A DNA stretch of 64,000 bases, from assembly GCA_031273925.1 (NCBI GenBank), contig JAISQW010000001.1, positions 1-64,000 on the forward strand. Reading direction: 5' to 3'. The notes under the pieces are model-generated. The model was not told where the DNA came from, did no database searches, and worked only from the letters and a program-made list of their open reading frames with translations. This DNA comes from Endomicrobium sp. GTDB lineage: Bacteria; Elusimicrobiota; Endomicrobiia; Endomicrobiales; Endomicrobiaceae. This document shows, piece by piece, positions 28,335-38,226 of this stretch. How positions within the stretch are numbered: position 1 is the first letter of the stretch; each line of letters starts with the position of its first letter. The position numbers and the translations under genes are program-made.

Positions 28335-28756
28335 TGTTGTACATTCGTAAATCAAAAAAAACAATATCTGAAATTAATATAGTTCCATTTATTGACATAG
28401 TTTTAGTATTACTTATTATTTTTATGTTGACTACGTTTCCTGTTTTTACATATCCACACAATGTTCAATTATGTCTTCCTGAAGTAGAATTATTGAATTA
28501 CATGGAAGAGAAAAATCAAAATTCATCAATAGAGGTCATGATTTCTGAAAATGGTAATATTTATATAAATGGCAAAAATGTTTCTAATTTTGATGTTAAA
28601 TACATTATCTCAAATTTGATTATTTTTAATTCAAATAAATCGATTGTCATAAAAGCTGATAAAAAAGTAAAATATAATCATATACTACGATTTATAAATG
28701 AAGTTAAAGATTTAGGAAAAAGGGAATTTGTTTTGACTGTAAAAAAAAAAGATTAA
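28334..28756 (+). CDS. tolR: ExbD/TolR family biopolymer transport protein
   Basis: ISEINIVPFIDIVLVLLIIFMLTTF and C-terminal IKADKKVKYNHILRFINEVKDLG. Confidence 0.92.
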   Translation: MLYIRKSKKTISEINIVPFIDIVLVLLIIFMLTTFPVFTYPHNVQLCLPEVELLNYMEEKNQNSSIEVMISENGNIYINGKNVSNFDVKYIISNLIIFNSNKSIVIKADKKVKYNHILRFINEVKDLGKREFVLTVKKKD

Positions 28757-28770
28757 GAAAATATTATTAA

Positions 28771-30168
28771 ATGATAAACATTTTAAATACAATAAAAAAA
28801 CAATATACAACTGATGGAGGATATAAAGAATTTTTAAAAATATCTATTCCTTTGTTTATTTCTACTAGTATTGGGTCTATTCAACTTTTTATTGATAGAA
28901 TTTTTCTTTCAATGTATTCAAAGGAAGCTTTTACTGCAGCAACTCTTGCTGGTATTTTATATTGGTCAGTTGAGTGTATTTTTTTTGGGACAGTTGCCTA
29001 TATTGATGTTTTTGTAGCACGATATTATGGTGCCAAAAAATATCATCTAATAGGTCCGGCAATATGGCAAGGTGTTTACTTAACGTTTTTATCAGCTTTT
29101 TTAATATTTTTTATTTCTTTTTTTTCTAATCAATTTTTTACAAATATAGGACACATTGATATTATAGCAAAAGAAGAATCAAAATTTTTTAGAATATTAT
29201 GTTATGGTGCTTTCCCCAATATTGTTAACGCAGCGTTATCGAGCTTTTATTCTGGAAGATGTAAAACAAGAACAGTATTATTAATAAATTTTTTAAGTGT
29301 TGTATTAAATATTATTTTAGATTTTTGTTTAATTTTTGGTAATTATTTTTTCAATGAAATGGGTATTATAGGGGCAGCTTTATCAACTAACATATCATCA
29401 ATTATTGTGATGATAATTTATATTTTTTTGATTGCTTCTAAAAAATATAAATATACTTATAATACTATGTGTTTTAATTTTAATTTTCCATTTTTTAAAA
29501 AATTAATACATTATGGTTTACCAAATGGTATTGAATTTTTTTTTGATTTTATTGGATTTGGTATTTTTATGATGATTATTGGTAAGCTTGGTGAAGCAGA
29601 ATTTACAGCTAGTACTATAATTGCAACCGTGAACTATATATTTTCTATGCCTATTGTTGGTATAGGTATGGCTACTTCAATAATGGTAAGTAATTATTTA
29701 GGCAAAAATCAGAGTATACTTGCTAAAACAAGTGTAAAATCTGCAATACATATAGTATTAATATATCTAATATTTATTATTTTTATTTTACTTTCTTTTA
29801 TGAATAAACTTATCCATATATTTTCATCAATCATACATGATAATTTTATTAATTCTATTAACGTAACAATTAGAAATTTGTTAATAATTTCTTCAATATA
29901 TTTAATTTTTAATGCATGTAGCATAGTTTTTGCAGCTGCTATAAAAGGTGCAGGTGATACAATATTTGTATTAAAAAAACTTATTTTTTATTCAATATTA
30001 CTTGAAATAATACCAGCATACATTAGTATAATAATTTTTCACCAAGGTGTATATTTAGCTTGGATATTTTTATTATTTTCAATCATTGCTCTTTTTTTTA
30101 GTTTTTATTTTAGATATAAATCAAACAAATGGATAGAAACACGTGTTATAAGAATGAATGTAAATTAG
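28771..30168 (+). CDS. MATE family efflux transporter
   Basis: 12-TM protein with SIPLFISTSIGSIQLFIDRIFLSMYS...VARYYGAKK...AAAIKGAGDT. Confidence 0.92.
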   Translation: MINILNTIKKQYTTDGGYKEFLKISIPLFISTSIGSIQLFIDRIFLSMYSKEAFTAATLAGILYWSVECIFFGTVAYIDVFVARYYGAKKYHLIGPAIWQGVYLTFLSAFLIFFISFFSNQFFTNIGHIDIIAKEESKFFRILCYGAFPNIVNAALSSFYSGRCKTRTVLLINFLSVVLNIILDFCLIFGNYFFNEMGIIGAALSTNISSIIVMIIYIFLIASKKYKYTYNTMCFNFNFPFFKKLIHYGLPNGIEFFFDFIGFGIFMMIIGKLGEAEFTASTIIATVNYIFSMPIVGIGMATSIMVSNYLGKNQSILAKTSVKSAIHIVLIYLIFIIFILLSFMNKLIHIFSSIIHDNFINSINVTIRNLLIISSIYLIFNACSIVFAAAIKGAGDTIFVLKKLIFYSILLEIIPAYISIIIFHQGVYLAWIFLLFSIIALFFSFYFRYKSNKWIETRVIRMNVN

Positions 30169-30210
30169 TATTTTATATGTCTACTGTTTAATAAAAAAAG
30201 GATTAGAAAA

Positions 30211-31995
30211 ATGCAAATATTTTTGAAACCAAAAAAAATATTATTCAATAACATAAATTCTGAAAAAAGTTTAGAAAGAGTTAAACGTATATGGATTGAT
30301 TATATACGACCAGAGTGGAAACTCTTAATTATTTCAATAATTTTTATGAGTATATATTCAATTGCTAATGTTTGGAGTGTTAGTTTGCTAAAACCTGTTT
30401 TTGATAAAGTATTTATAAGCAAAAATAAAAATATTCTTACAACTATTGCATGGCAAATTATGCTTGCATTTGGCCTAAAAGGATTTGCTCAATATGTACA
30501 ATCTATTGCCACAATGAAATTAGGTACGAAACTTATAAAAGAATTACAATGTAATTTGTATGACAAAATTATTGCTCAAGATTTAGAATTTTACCATACA
30601 AATAATTCAAATAGTCTTTTGGTGTATTTTATGTATGATTTAAAAGCAATAAGAAATATTTTAATTATTGGCATTACAACACTTATTAGAGATTCTAGTT
30701 CTGTACTTTTTTTGATAATTCTTATGTTTTTAAAAAATTTTAATATGGCATTAGTAATGTTTATATTTTTCCCTATAGGATTTTATCCTGTAGTTTATTT
30801 TGGTAAAAAAATCAAAAAAATATTTTACAATCAACAAAATTATTTTGAGGATTTTTATGCAATTCTTTCACAATCGTTTCAGGGGATTAAAATTATAAAG
30901 TCTTATAATATGGAAACAATTGAATCTAAAAGAATAAGAAGTATGGCGAGCACTATAGCAAACATTGAAATTAAAATGGCAAAGAATAATAACATTTTAG
31001 GCCCATTAATGGAATTTTTTGGTGGTTTAGCAGCTTCTGGAACTCTATTTTATGGTGGATACAAAATAATGCAAGGGTATCTTAGTACTGGTGATTTTGT
31101 TGTTTTTTTGATAGCTATTGTAACAGCATATCAACCTATGAAATCTTTAGCTAGTTTGAATTCCAATATACAAATTGGACTTGCTGCCATAAATCGTATA
31201 TTTTCAATTATAGATAAAAAACCTAAAGTATTAAATAGATATAACGCTAAAATATTTAAAACCACAAAAGGTATTATAAAAATTAGTCATGTAAAATTTA
31301 GCTATATATCTAATATTGAAGTTCTTCACAATATTAACTTAGAAATAAATGAAGGTGAAAAAGTTGTGTTTGTTGGTCCAGCAGGATCAGGTAAATCTAC
31401 CTTAATAAATTTAATATTAAGATTTTATGATGTTAAAGAAGGAAAAATAGAAATAGACGGTGAAGATATTAGAAATATAACAATGAAATCTTTAAGAGAA
31501 AATATAGCTCTTGTTTCGCAAGATATTATTCTTTTCGATGACACTATCAAAAAAAATATTTTGATGGGGAATCCTAATGCCACGTATGATGATGCTATAA
31601 AAGCAGCAAAAAATGCATCAGCACATAATTTTATCTTAAATCAAATAAAAGGGTATGATACAGTTGTTGGAGAAAGAGGTAGTAATTTATCTGGTGGTCA
31701 GAAACAAATGATATCTATTGCAAGAGCTATGCTAAAAAATTCCAAAATACTTTTACTTGATGAGGCTACTAGTTCACTTGATTCTAAATCTGAAAAAATG
31801 GTACAAGAAAGTCTTAATGCTCTCATGATAGGTAAAACGTCAATATTTATAACACATCGTTTATCTAATGTCATAAATTCAGATAGAATATATGTATTTG
31901 AAACTGGTAATATAGTAGAATCTGGTACTCATAAAGAACTTTTAGAACTAAATGGGTATTATGCTAACTTATGTAAGTTACAATATTTACAATAG
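30211..31995 (+). CDS. msbA: Lipid A export ABC transporter ATP-binding/permease MsbA-like
   Basis: ABC exporter half-transporter: GPAGSGKSTLINLILRFYD, LSGGQKQMISIARAMLKNSKILLLDEATSSLD. Confidence 0.88.
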   Translation: MQIFLKPKKILFNNINSEKSLERVKRIWIDYIRPEWKLLIISIIFMSIYSIANVWSVSLLKPVFDKVFISKNKNILTTIAWQIMLAFGLKGFAQYVQSIATMKLGTKLIKELQCNLYDKIIAQDLEFYHTNNSNSLLVYFMYDLKAIRNILIIGITTLIRDSSSVLFLIILMFLKNFNMALVMFIFFPIGFYPVVYFGKKIKKIFYNQQNYFEDFYAILSQSFQGIKIIKSYNMETIESKRIRSMASTIANIEIKMAKNNNILGPLMEFFGGLAASGTLFYGGYKIMQGYLSTGDFVVFLIAIVTAYQPMKSLASLNSNIQIGLAAINRIFSIIDKKPKVLNRYNAKIFKTTKGIIKISHVKFSYISNIEVLHNINLEINEGEKVVFVGPAGSGKSTLINLILRFYDVKEGKIEIDGEDIRNITMKSLRENIALVSQDIILFDDTIKKNILMGNPNATYDDAIKAAKNASAHNFILNQIKGYDTVVGERGSNLSGGQKQMISIARAMLKNSKILLLDEATSSLDSKSEKMVQESLNALMIGKTSIFITHRLSNVINSDRIYVFETGNIVESGTHKELLELNGYYANLCKLQYLQ

Positions 31996-32103
31996 TATAA
32001 ATTAATATAATTTATCGTATTTTCTTATTATGTAGCAAAAGATGATGTGAATAAATACAGTAGTTTACAATTTTTCATTATTTTATATATAATATATACT
32101 CTC

Positions 32104-33294
32104 ATGAATATTAAAAATATACATTCTTATGTTGCAAATATAATTGAAAAAGTTAAAAATAATGGTGATGCAGCTGTTATCCAATATACAAAAAAATTTG
32201 ATCGTGTAGATTTATCGAAAAATGGATATAAAATTTCAGCAAAAACAATTAATTATATCACGAAGAACATACCTAAATTATTGATAAAAACCATCAAGTC
32301 TTCTTATTCAAATGTTTTAGCATATCATAAATACGAATATTCAAATATTAAAAAGAAATGGAATTTTTCAAGAAATAATTTAATAGTTGGACAATTTTAT
32401 AAATCTATAGAATCTGTTGGTATTTATGTTCCAGGTGGACGTTATTCGTATCCTTCAACTGTAATTATGACAGCAGTTCCTGCTATGATAGCTAAAGTAA
32501 AAAGAATTGTTATGGTTACACCTCCAAAAAATATGAGCAATGCTGTTTTATTCGCAGCAAAATTATGTGGTGTAAAAGAAATATATTCTGTAGGAGGTGT
32601 AGCAGCTATTGCGGCTTTAGCCTATGGAACAAAAACTATTAAAAAAGTTAATATGATTGTTGGTCCTGGCAATGCTCTTGTAAATGAAGCAAAAAGACAA
32701 GTTTTTGGATATGTTGGAATAGATTCTCTTGCAGGTCCAAGTGAAATAGCAATAATAGCAGATAAATATGTTTCAGCTAGATATGTAGTTGATGATATAA
32801 TGGCACAGCTAGAACATGATCCTACTGCCAAAGCTTATCTTTTATGTGATTCTGCTAGTAAGTTATTTGAGATAGAAAAACTTATTCCACAAAAAAAAAA
32901 AGGACAAATAAAAATATATAATTGTTCTTTATTAAAGGCTGTTTGTAAAGTAAACGATATAGCTCCTGAACATTTGGAATTACTTGTAAAAAATTATAAA
33001 ACTTTACAAAAGTATATAAAAAATGCAGGAGCAATTTTTGTAGGATATCAAACACCAACAGCCTCCGGTGATTATTGGGCAGGTCCATCTCATGTTTTAC
33101 CAACTAACGGAGCTGCTAAATTTTCAAGTGGTTTATCAGTAATGACATTTTTGAAAAGGTCTTCATATATAGAAATGAATAAAAAAGATAAAATGGCATA
33201 TAAAATTATTGCAAATTTTGCCGAAATTGAAAATATGAAATATCATAAAGAATCAGTAAAAAGAAGAATATGGCATCCAGAAAAGCCAAAATAA
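32104..33294 (+). CDS. hisD: Histidinol dehydrogenase
   Basis: VGIYVPGGRYSYPSTVIM, VGPGNALVNEAKRQVFGYVGIDSLAGPSE; start likely ATG 32104 (track 32047). Confidence 0.96.
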   Translation: MNIKNIHSYVANIIEKVKNNGDAAVIQYTKKFDRVDLSKNGYKISAKTINYITKNIPKLLIKTIKSSYSNVLAYHKYEYSNIKKKWNFSRNNLIVGQFYKSIESVGIYVPGGRYSYPSTVIMTAVPAMIAKVKRIVMVTPPKNMSNAVLFAAKLCGVKEIYSVGGVAAIAALAYGTKTIKKVNMIVGPGNALVNEAKRQVFGYVGIDSLAGPSEIAIIADKYVSARYVVDDIMAQLEHDPTAKAYLLCDSASKLFEIEKLIPQKKKGQIKIYNCSLLKAVCKVNDIAPEHLELLVKNYKTLQKYIKNAGAIFVGYQTPTASGDYWAGPSHVLPTNGAAKFSSGLSVMTFLKRSSYIEMNKKDKMAYKIIANFAEIENMKYHKESVKRRIWHPEKPK

Positions 33295-33854
33295 TAAGAA
33301 AAACAAGAGAAACTAATATCGAAATAGAAATTAATCTTGATAAGATTTTTCCTGTTTTAATATCTACTACTATAGGATTTCTTGATCATATGCTTGAGCT
33401 TTTTGCTATACATTCAGAAATAAGTTTTAAAATTAAAGCTTCAGGTGATACTTATATAGATGATCATCATTTAGTTGAAGATTTAGGAATAGTAATAGGT
33501 AAAGTTTTAAAAAAAGCTCTTGGAAATAAAAAAGGTATTGCAAGATATGGTCATTCTCTTTTACCTATGGATGAAGTTTTAAGTTATGTAGCTTTAGATT
33601 TATCAGGTAGGTTTTATTTAAATTATGAAGTTTGTATTAAATTTCAAAAAACTGGGTTTAATTATAACTTAATTAAAGATTTTTTCTATGCTTTAGCTAG
33701 TAATGCTTGTATTACAGTACATATTAAAATGTTGAAGAATGGAGATAGTCATCATACAGCAGAATCTATTTTTAAGGCTTTTGGTCATGCTTTTAAACAA
33801 GCCATAAATTTTAGATCAGAAAAAAATATTCTCTCATCAAAAGGATTTTATTAA
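33270..33854 (+). CDS. hisB: Imidazoleglycerol-phosphate dehydratase
   Basis: FLDHMLELFAIHSEISFKIKASGDTYIDDHHLVEDLGIVIG, HHTAESIFKAFGHAFKQA. Confidence 0.96.
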   Translation: MASRKAKIIRKTRETNIEIEINLDKIFPVLISTTIGFLDHMLELFAIHSEISFKIKASGDTYIDDHHLVEDLGIVIGKVLKKALGNKKGIARYGHSLLPMDEVLSYVALDLSGRFYLNYEVCIKFQKTGFNYNLIKDFFYALASNACITVHIKMLKNGDSHHTAESIFKAFGHAFKQAINFRSEKNILSSKGFY

Positions 33855-33860
33855 GTAATT

Positions 33861-34517
33861 ATGAAAATAAAAATTGCTGTTATAGATTATGGAATGGGTA
33901 ATATTAAAAGTGTTGTAAATGCTTTACATTGTTGTAAAGTTGAAACCGAAGTTATTAAATCTCCGTTAGAAATAAAAAATTTTGATGCTATTATACTTCC
34001 TGGTGTTGGTGCATTTTCTCCTGCTATTAAATTTTTAAAATTGAAACGTTTTGATGTTGCCATACGTGATTATGCAAATTGTAGTGATAAGATGATTTAT
34101 GGTATATGTTTGGGTTTTCAACTCTTTTTTACTAAAAGTTATGAAAATGGAGAACATTATGGTTTAAATCTCATTTCTGGTGAAGTAAAAAAAATTGAGA
34201 CTTATAAAAATCTCAAAATACCTCATATTGGATGGAACAATATAAATATTTTAGATACTCAAAATTCAAAAAAAATGTTTGATACAATAAATACAAACGA
34301 ACTTTTTTATTTTGTTCATTCATATTACGTCCAACCAAAAAATTTACAACAAATATCAAGTATCTGTAATTATGGTACAAATTTTTGTTCATCTATAGTA
34401 TATAAAAATATATGGGGTACTCAATTTCATCCAGAAAAAAGTGGAGCTAAAGGTTTAAAAATATTAGTTAATTTTGTAAAAGAGGTAAAATTAAATGCTT
34501 GTAATTCCGGCAATTGA
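33861..34517 (+). CDS. hisH: Imidazole glycerol phosphate synthase subunit HisH
   Basis: [43 protein letters not shown]. Confidence 0.97.
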   Translation: MKIKIAVIDYGMGNIKSVVNALHCCKVETEVIKSPLEIKNFDAIILPGVGAFSPAIKFLKLKRFDVAIRDYANCSDKMIYGICLGFQLFFTKSYENGEHYGLNLISGEVKKIETYKNLKIPHIGWNNINILDTQNSKKMFDTINTNELFYFVHSYYVQPKNLQQISSICNYGTNFCSSIVYKNIWGTQFHPEKSGAKGLKILVNFVKEVKLNACNSGN

Positions 34518-35223
34518 TATAAGATGTGGTAATTCTGTAAGATTAAAACAAGGTAAAATTGATACAGAAACAATTTATTCTACAGATCCGATTTTTATTG
34601 CAAAACTTTGGATGGCAAAAGGTGCACAGCGTATACATGTTGTTGATTTAGATGGAGCTTTTGGTGATTCTAATGTAAATAAAGAAATAGTAAAAAATAT
34701 TTGTTCTGTAATTGATATTCCAGTTGAAGTTGGTGGGGGCATAAGAAATATAGATAAAGTAAAAGAAATATTTGATTTTGGTGCTGCTTTTGTAGTTTTA
34801 GGAACTGTGGCAATATGCAATCCTGGTGTTGTAAGGAAAGCAATAGACAAATACGGGAGTGATAGGATAATAGTTGCGATAGATGCAAAAGATGGTAAGG
34901 TTGCAATAGATGGATGGAAAGATGTAACTCCAATTAATGTATTGGATCTTGTAAATAGTTTAAAAGAAATAAACGTTAAAAATATTTTATATACAGATAT
35001 ATTAAGAGATGGAATGTTTGTAGGACCTGATTTTACTGGATTAAAAAAAATCTTTAAAAATGACATAAAAATAATTGTTTCTGGTGGTATTAGGACCATA
35101 GATGATTTGATTCGTCTTAAAAAATATAAAAAAGATGGTGTTGTTGGGGCAGTAGTTGGTACTGCACTATATAAAGATAACTTTAATCTTGAAAATGCGA
35201 TAAAAATTGTAAAGGAGAGTTGA
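34495..35223 (+). CDS. hisA: Phosphoribosylformimino-5-aminoimidazole carboxamide ribotide isomerase HisA
   Basis: [37 protein letters not shown]. Confidence 0.97.
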   Translation: MLVIPAIDIRCGNSVRLKQGKIDTETIYSTDPIFIAKLWMAKGAQRIHVVDLDGAFGDSNVNKEIVKNICSVIDIPVEVGGGIRNIDKVKEIFDFGAAFVVLGTVAICNPGVVRKAIDKYGSDRIIVAIDAKDGKVAIDGWKDVTPINVLDLVNSLKEINVKNILYTDILRDGMFVGPDFTGLKKIFKNDIKIIVSGGIRTIDDLIRLKKYKKDGVVGAVVGTALYKDNFNLENAIKIVKES

Positions 35224-35234
35224 AAATATAAAGT

Positions 35235-35996
35235 ATGTTAAGAATTAGAATAATTCCATGTTTAGATGTTTTAGATGGGCGTATTGTTAAAGGCGTTAAC
35301 TTTGTTAATTTAAAAAACACTGGTGACCCAGTATTACTTGCAACTAGATACGCTTCACTCGGTGCTGATGAAATAGTTTTTTTGGACATTTCAGCAACTC
35401 ACAAAAATTATAATTTGGAAATTGACATTGTTAAAAAGATAGCGAAAATGATTTTTATTCCATTCACTGTTGGAGGTGGAATAAAAACACTTGAAAATAT
35501 AAGAAATATTTTAAATGCTGGAGCAGATAAAATTGCAATTAATTCATTTGCAGTTAAGAATCCTGAAATCATTAGAATTGCTAGTAATAAATTTGGTAGA
35601 CAATGCATAGTTGTTGCAATAGATGTAAAAATGTCTAGTAAAACCAATTGGAATGTATTTATACATGGTGGAAGAATTGATACAGGTTTAGATGTTGTCT
35701 ACTGGGCACAAGAAGTTGTAAGACTTGGAGCTGGTGAAATTTTATTAACAAGTATGGATAGAGATGGGACAAAACGTGGATATGATTTAAATCTTTTAAG
35801 GACAGTCTCTAACTTTATAACAATACCGATAATTGCTTCTGGTGGTGCAGGAAAAGTAGAGGACTTTGCAAGAGCTTATGAAAATGGAGCTTCTGCCATG
35901 CTTGTAGCCTCATTGTTCCATTATAAAGAATTAACTATATATAACATTAAAAAATATTTAAAATCTCAGAATATACCTGTAAGAATGATAAATTAA
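35235..35996 (+). CDS. hisF: Imidazole glycerol phosphate synthase subunit HisF
   Basis: [44 protein letters not shown]. Confidence 0.97.
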   Translation: MLRIRIIPCLDVLDGRIVKGVNFVNLKNTGDPVLLATRYASLGADEIVFLDISATHKNYNLEIDIVKKIAKMIFIPFTVGGGIKTLENIRNILNAGADKIAINSFAVKNPEIIRIASNKFGRQCIVVAIDVKMSSKTNWNVFIHGGRIDTGLDVVYWAQEVVRLGAGEILLTSMDRDGTKRGYDLNLLRTVSNFITIPIIASGGAGKVEDFARAYENGASAMLVASLFHYKELTIYNIKKYLKSQNIPVRMIN

Positions 35997-36011
35997 AGGA
36001 AATTATAGTTT

Positions 36012-36401
36012 GTGCAAAAAATTATTAATGATTTAAAATTTAATAGTGAATTTTTAATACCTGCTATAGTCCAAGACCATAAAGATAACACTGTTTTAAT
36101 GTTAGGTTATATGAACACCGAAGCTATTAAAATGACTCTCAAAACAAGAAAAGTTACTTTTTGGAGTCGTTCAAGACAATCTCTTTGGGTTAAAGGTGAA
36201 ACATCTGGTCATATTCAAAGATTAGTAGAATTTTTTTATGATTGTGATGCAGATTGTATTCTTTTAAAAGTGAATCAAATTGGTGGTGCAGCATGTCATA
36301 CAGGATATAAAAGTTGTTTTTTTATTAAAGTTTGTTCGAATAAAAATATAAAAGTTGTAGGTAAAAAAATATTTAACCCACATAAAATTTATAAAAAATA
36401 A
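36012..36401 (+). CDS. hisI: Phosphoribosyl-AMP cyclohydrolase (HisI)
   Basis: IPAIVQDHKDNTVLMLGYMNTEAIKMTLKTRKVTFWSRSRQSLWVKGETSGH, DCDADCILLKVNQIGGAACHTGYKSCFF; GTG start. Confidence 0.96.
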   Translation: MQKIINDLKFNSEFLIPAIVQDHKDNTVLMLGYMNTEAIKMTLKTRKVTFWSRSRQSLWVKGETSGHIQRLVEFFYDCDADCILLKVNQIGGAACHTGYKSCFFIKVCSNKNIKVVGKKIFNPHKIYKK

Positions 36402-36424
36402 AAGATATATTGAGGATTTTATAA

Positions 36425-37018
36425 ATGAGAAAATTTAAATTAGCAGAAAAAATTATTGAATTAGAAGCGCAAGCTATAAAAGAACAAGTGAGACATTTGG
36501 ATTCAAATTTTAATAATGTAATTTACATGATAAAAAAATGTACTGGGCATGTTGTAATAATGGGTATTGGAAAATCTGGATTGGTAGGAAAAAAAATTTC
36601 AGCAACTATGTCCTCCGTTGGTATACCTTCTATATTTTTACATCCCACTGAATGTTTGCATGGTGATTTAGGTACATTTATGAAAAATGATATTGTAATA
36701 ATACTTTCATATTCAGGAGAAACTGAAGAAATTAAAAATATCTTACCTATTTTACGAAAAATGAAAATGAAAATCATAGCAATAACTGGACATCCAAATG
36801 CCTCAATATGGCATAATAGTGATTATATTATCAACTGTTATGTTACAAAGGAAGCTTGTCCACATAATTTTACACCAACATCATCAACTATTGCAATGCT
36901 TGCAATGGGCGATGCTTTGGCTATTACTGTTTCAAATTTAAAAAAAATTAAAGTGGAATATTTATCATTATTGCATCCTTCAGGTGCAGTAGGTAAAAAA
37001 CTTATCCAAAAAAAATAA
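36425..37018 (+). CDS. kdsD: Arabinose-5-phosphate isomerase, SIS-domain-only form
   Basis: VVIMGIGKSGLVGKKISATMSSVGIPSIFLHPTECLHGDLG, LSYSGETEEI; lacks the C-terminal CBS pair. Confidence 0.88.
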   Translation: MRKFKLAEKIIELEAQAIKEQVRHLDSNFNNVIYMIKKCTGHVVIMGIGKSGLVGKKISATMSSVGIPSIFLHPTECLHGDLGTFMKNDIVIILSYSGETEEIKNILPILRKMKMKIIAITGHPNASIWHNSDYIINCYVTKEACPHNFTPTSSTIAMLAMGDALAITVSNLKKIKVEYLSLLHPSGAVGKKLIQKK

Positions 37019-37043
37019 ATTATTTGATAAAAATGGACAAACT

Positions 37044-37089
37044 AAATTCCATTTTAAATCAAAACTGGAGTTTTAAATTTATTTTTTTT
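37044..37089 (+). terminator. Putative Rho-independent terminator after kdsD (end of his operon)
   Basis: AAATTCCATTTT-aaatc-AAAAcTGGAGTTT (12-bp stem including one G-T, one bulged C) followed by T-run attttttttatt. Confidence 0.55.
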
Positions 37090-37137
37090 ATTATGGTAAA
37101 TAAAGAAATAGAAGTGATAAATATAGAAAGAATTAGT

Positions 37138-37167
37138 AAAATTATTCACAGGTGTGAATAATTTTTT
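37138..37167 (+). terminator. Second stem-loop with T-tail (AAAATTATTCACA-gg-TGTGAATAATTTT + TT)
   Basis: Perfect 13-nt inverted repeat separated by GG; A/T flanks make it potentially bidirectional. Confidence 0.55.
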
Positions 37168-37419
37168 GTATTTGGCATATTTAAATAAAATATAGGATAA
37201 TTTGTGCCAAATTGTTTCTAAAGTAGTAAAGCTAAACATTGATTATCGTTGCAACTAAAATTAAGAAAAAGTACAATATAAGTTATTTATTTGTTGTTTT
37301 AGATAATAGATAGATTATTTATTTTTATCAAGATGAATGTGATATATGTTTCTATAAAATCATAATTTTATAAAGATGTTTTTTATTTAAATTTATAGGG
37401 GAAATAAATCAATAATAAT

Positions 37420-38226
37420 ATGACAAAAACAAAAAAAAATATAATCAAGAAAAAAGGTTTTCCTGAAGGTATTTGGACAAAATGTAAAAACTGTGACCAA
37501 ATTTTATTGTATAGGGATTTTGAACAAAATTTTATGGTGTGTCCAAAGTGCGGATACTATGCAAGACTTAATTCACATGAAAGACTTGCATTTACTGTAG
37601 ATAAAGGAACTTTTAGAGAATTTAATATGGATCTTAAATCTATAGATTTTTTACATTTTCAAGATTATGCAAAGAAAATTGAGAAAAATGTATTAAATGA
37701 TGTTATTATTACAGGTGAAGCTAAAATTAATGGTTATGATATTATAATTGCAATTATGGACTTTTCATTTATGGGTGGTAGTATGGGTTCTGTAGTAGGT
37801 GAAAAAATAGTAAGGGCAATAGAAAGAGCTTTAAAAAAGAAATATCCTGTAATTATTATATCTGCATCTGGTGGTGCAAGAATACATGAGGGAGTGGTGG
37901 CACTTATGCAAATGGTTAAAACAAGTGCAGCACTTGCAAAACTTTCTAATAGCAAAATTGGCTATATTTCTATTTTAACTGATCCTACAACTGGTGGAGT
38001 AGCAGCAAGTTTTGCGATGCTTGGTGATATTAATATTGCAGAACCAAAAACTTTAATAGGTTTCGCAGGTCCTAGAGTTATAGAACAAACTATAAAACAA
38101 CAGTTACCTGATGGGTTTCAACTTTCAGAATTTTTAGAAAAACATGGAATGCTTGATCTTGTCGTAGAAAGAAAGAATATGAAAACAGTTATTACTAAAT
38201 TTTTAAGATTTTTTTATGATGTATAA
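37420..38226 (+). CDS. accD: Acetyl-CoA carboxylase carboxyltransferase subunit beta
   Basis: Zn ribbon WTKCKNCDQILL...MVCPKCGYYARL; DFSFMGGSMGSVVGEKIVRA, SASGGARIHEGVVALMQM. Confidence 0.97.
   Translation: MTKTKKNIIKKKGFPEGIWTKCKNCDQILLYRDFEQNFMVCPKCGYYARLNSHERLAFTVDKGTFREFNMDLKSIDFLHFQDYAKKIEKNVLNDVIITGEAKINGYDIIIAIMDFSFMGGSMGSVVGEKIVRAIERALKKKYPVIIISASGGARIHEGVVALMQMVKTSAALAKLSNSKIGYISILTDPTTGGVAASFAMLGDINIAEPKTLIGFAGPRVIEQTIKQQLPDGFQLSEFLEKHGMLDLVVERKNMKTVITKFLRFFYDV

Noticed and set aside
34575-35099. 174-aa minus-strand ORF (and 34670-34933) antisense to hisA
   Set aside because: Fully overlaps a highly conserved gene; composition (Pro/Ser/Ile-rich shadow translation) is typical of antisense artefacts.
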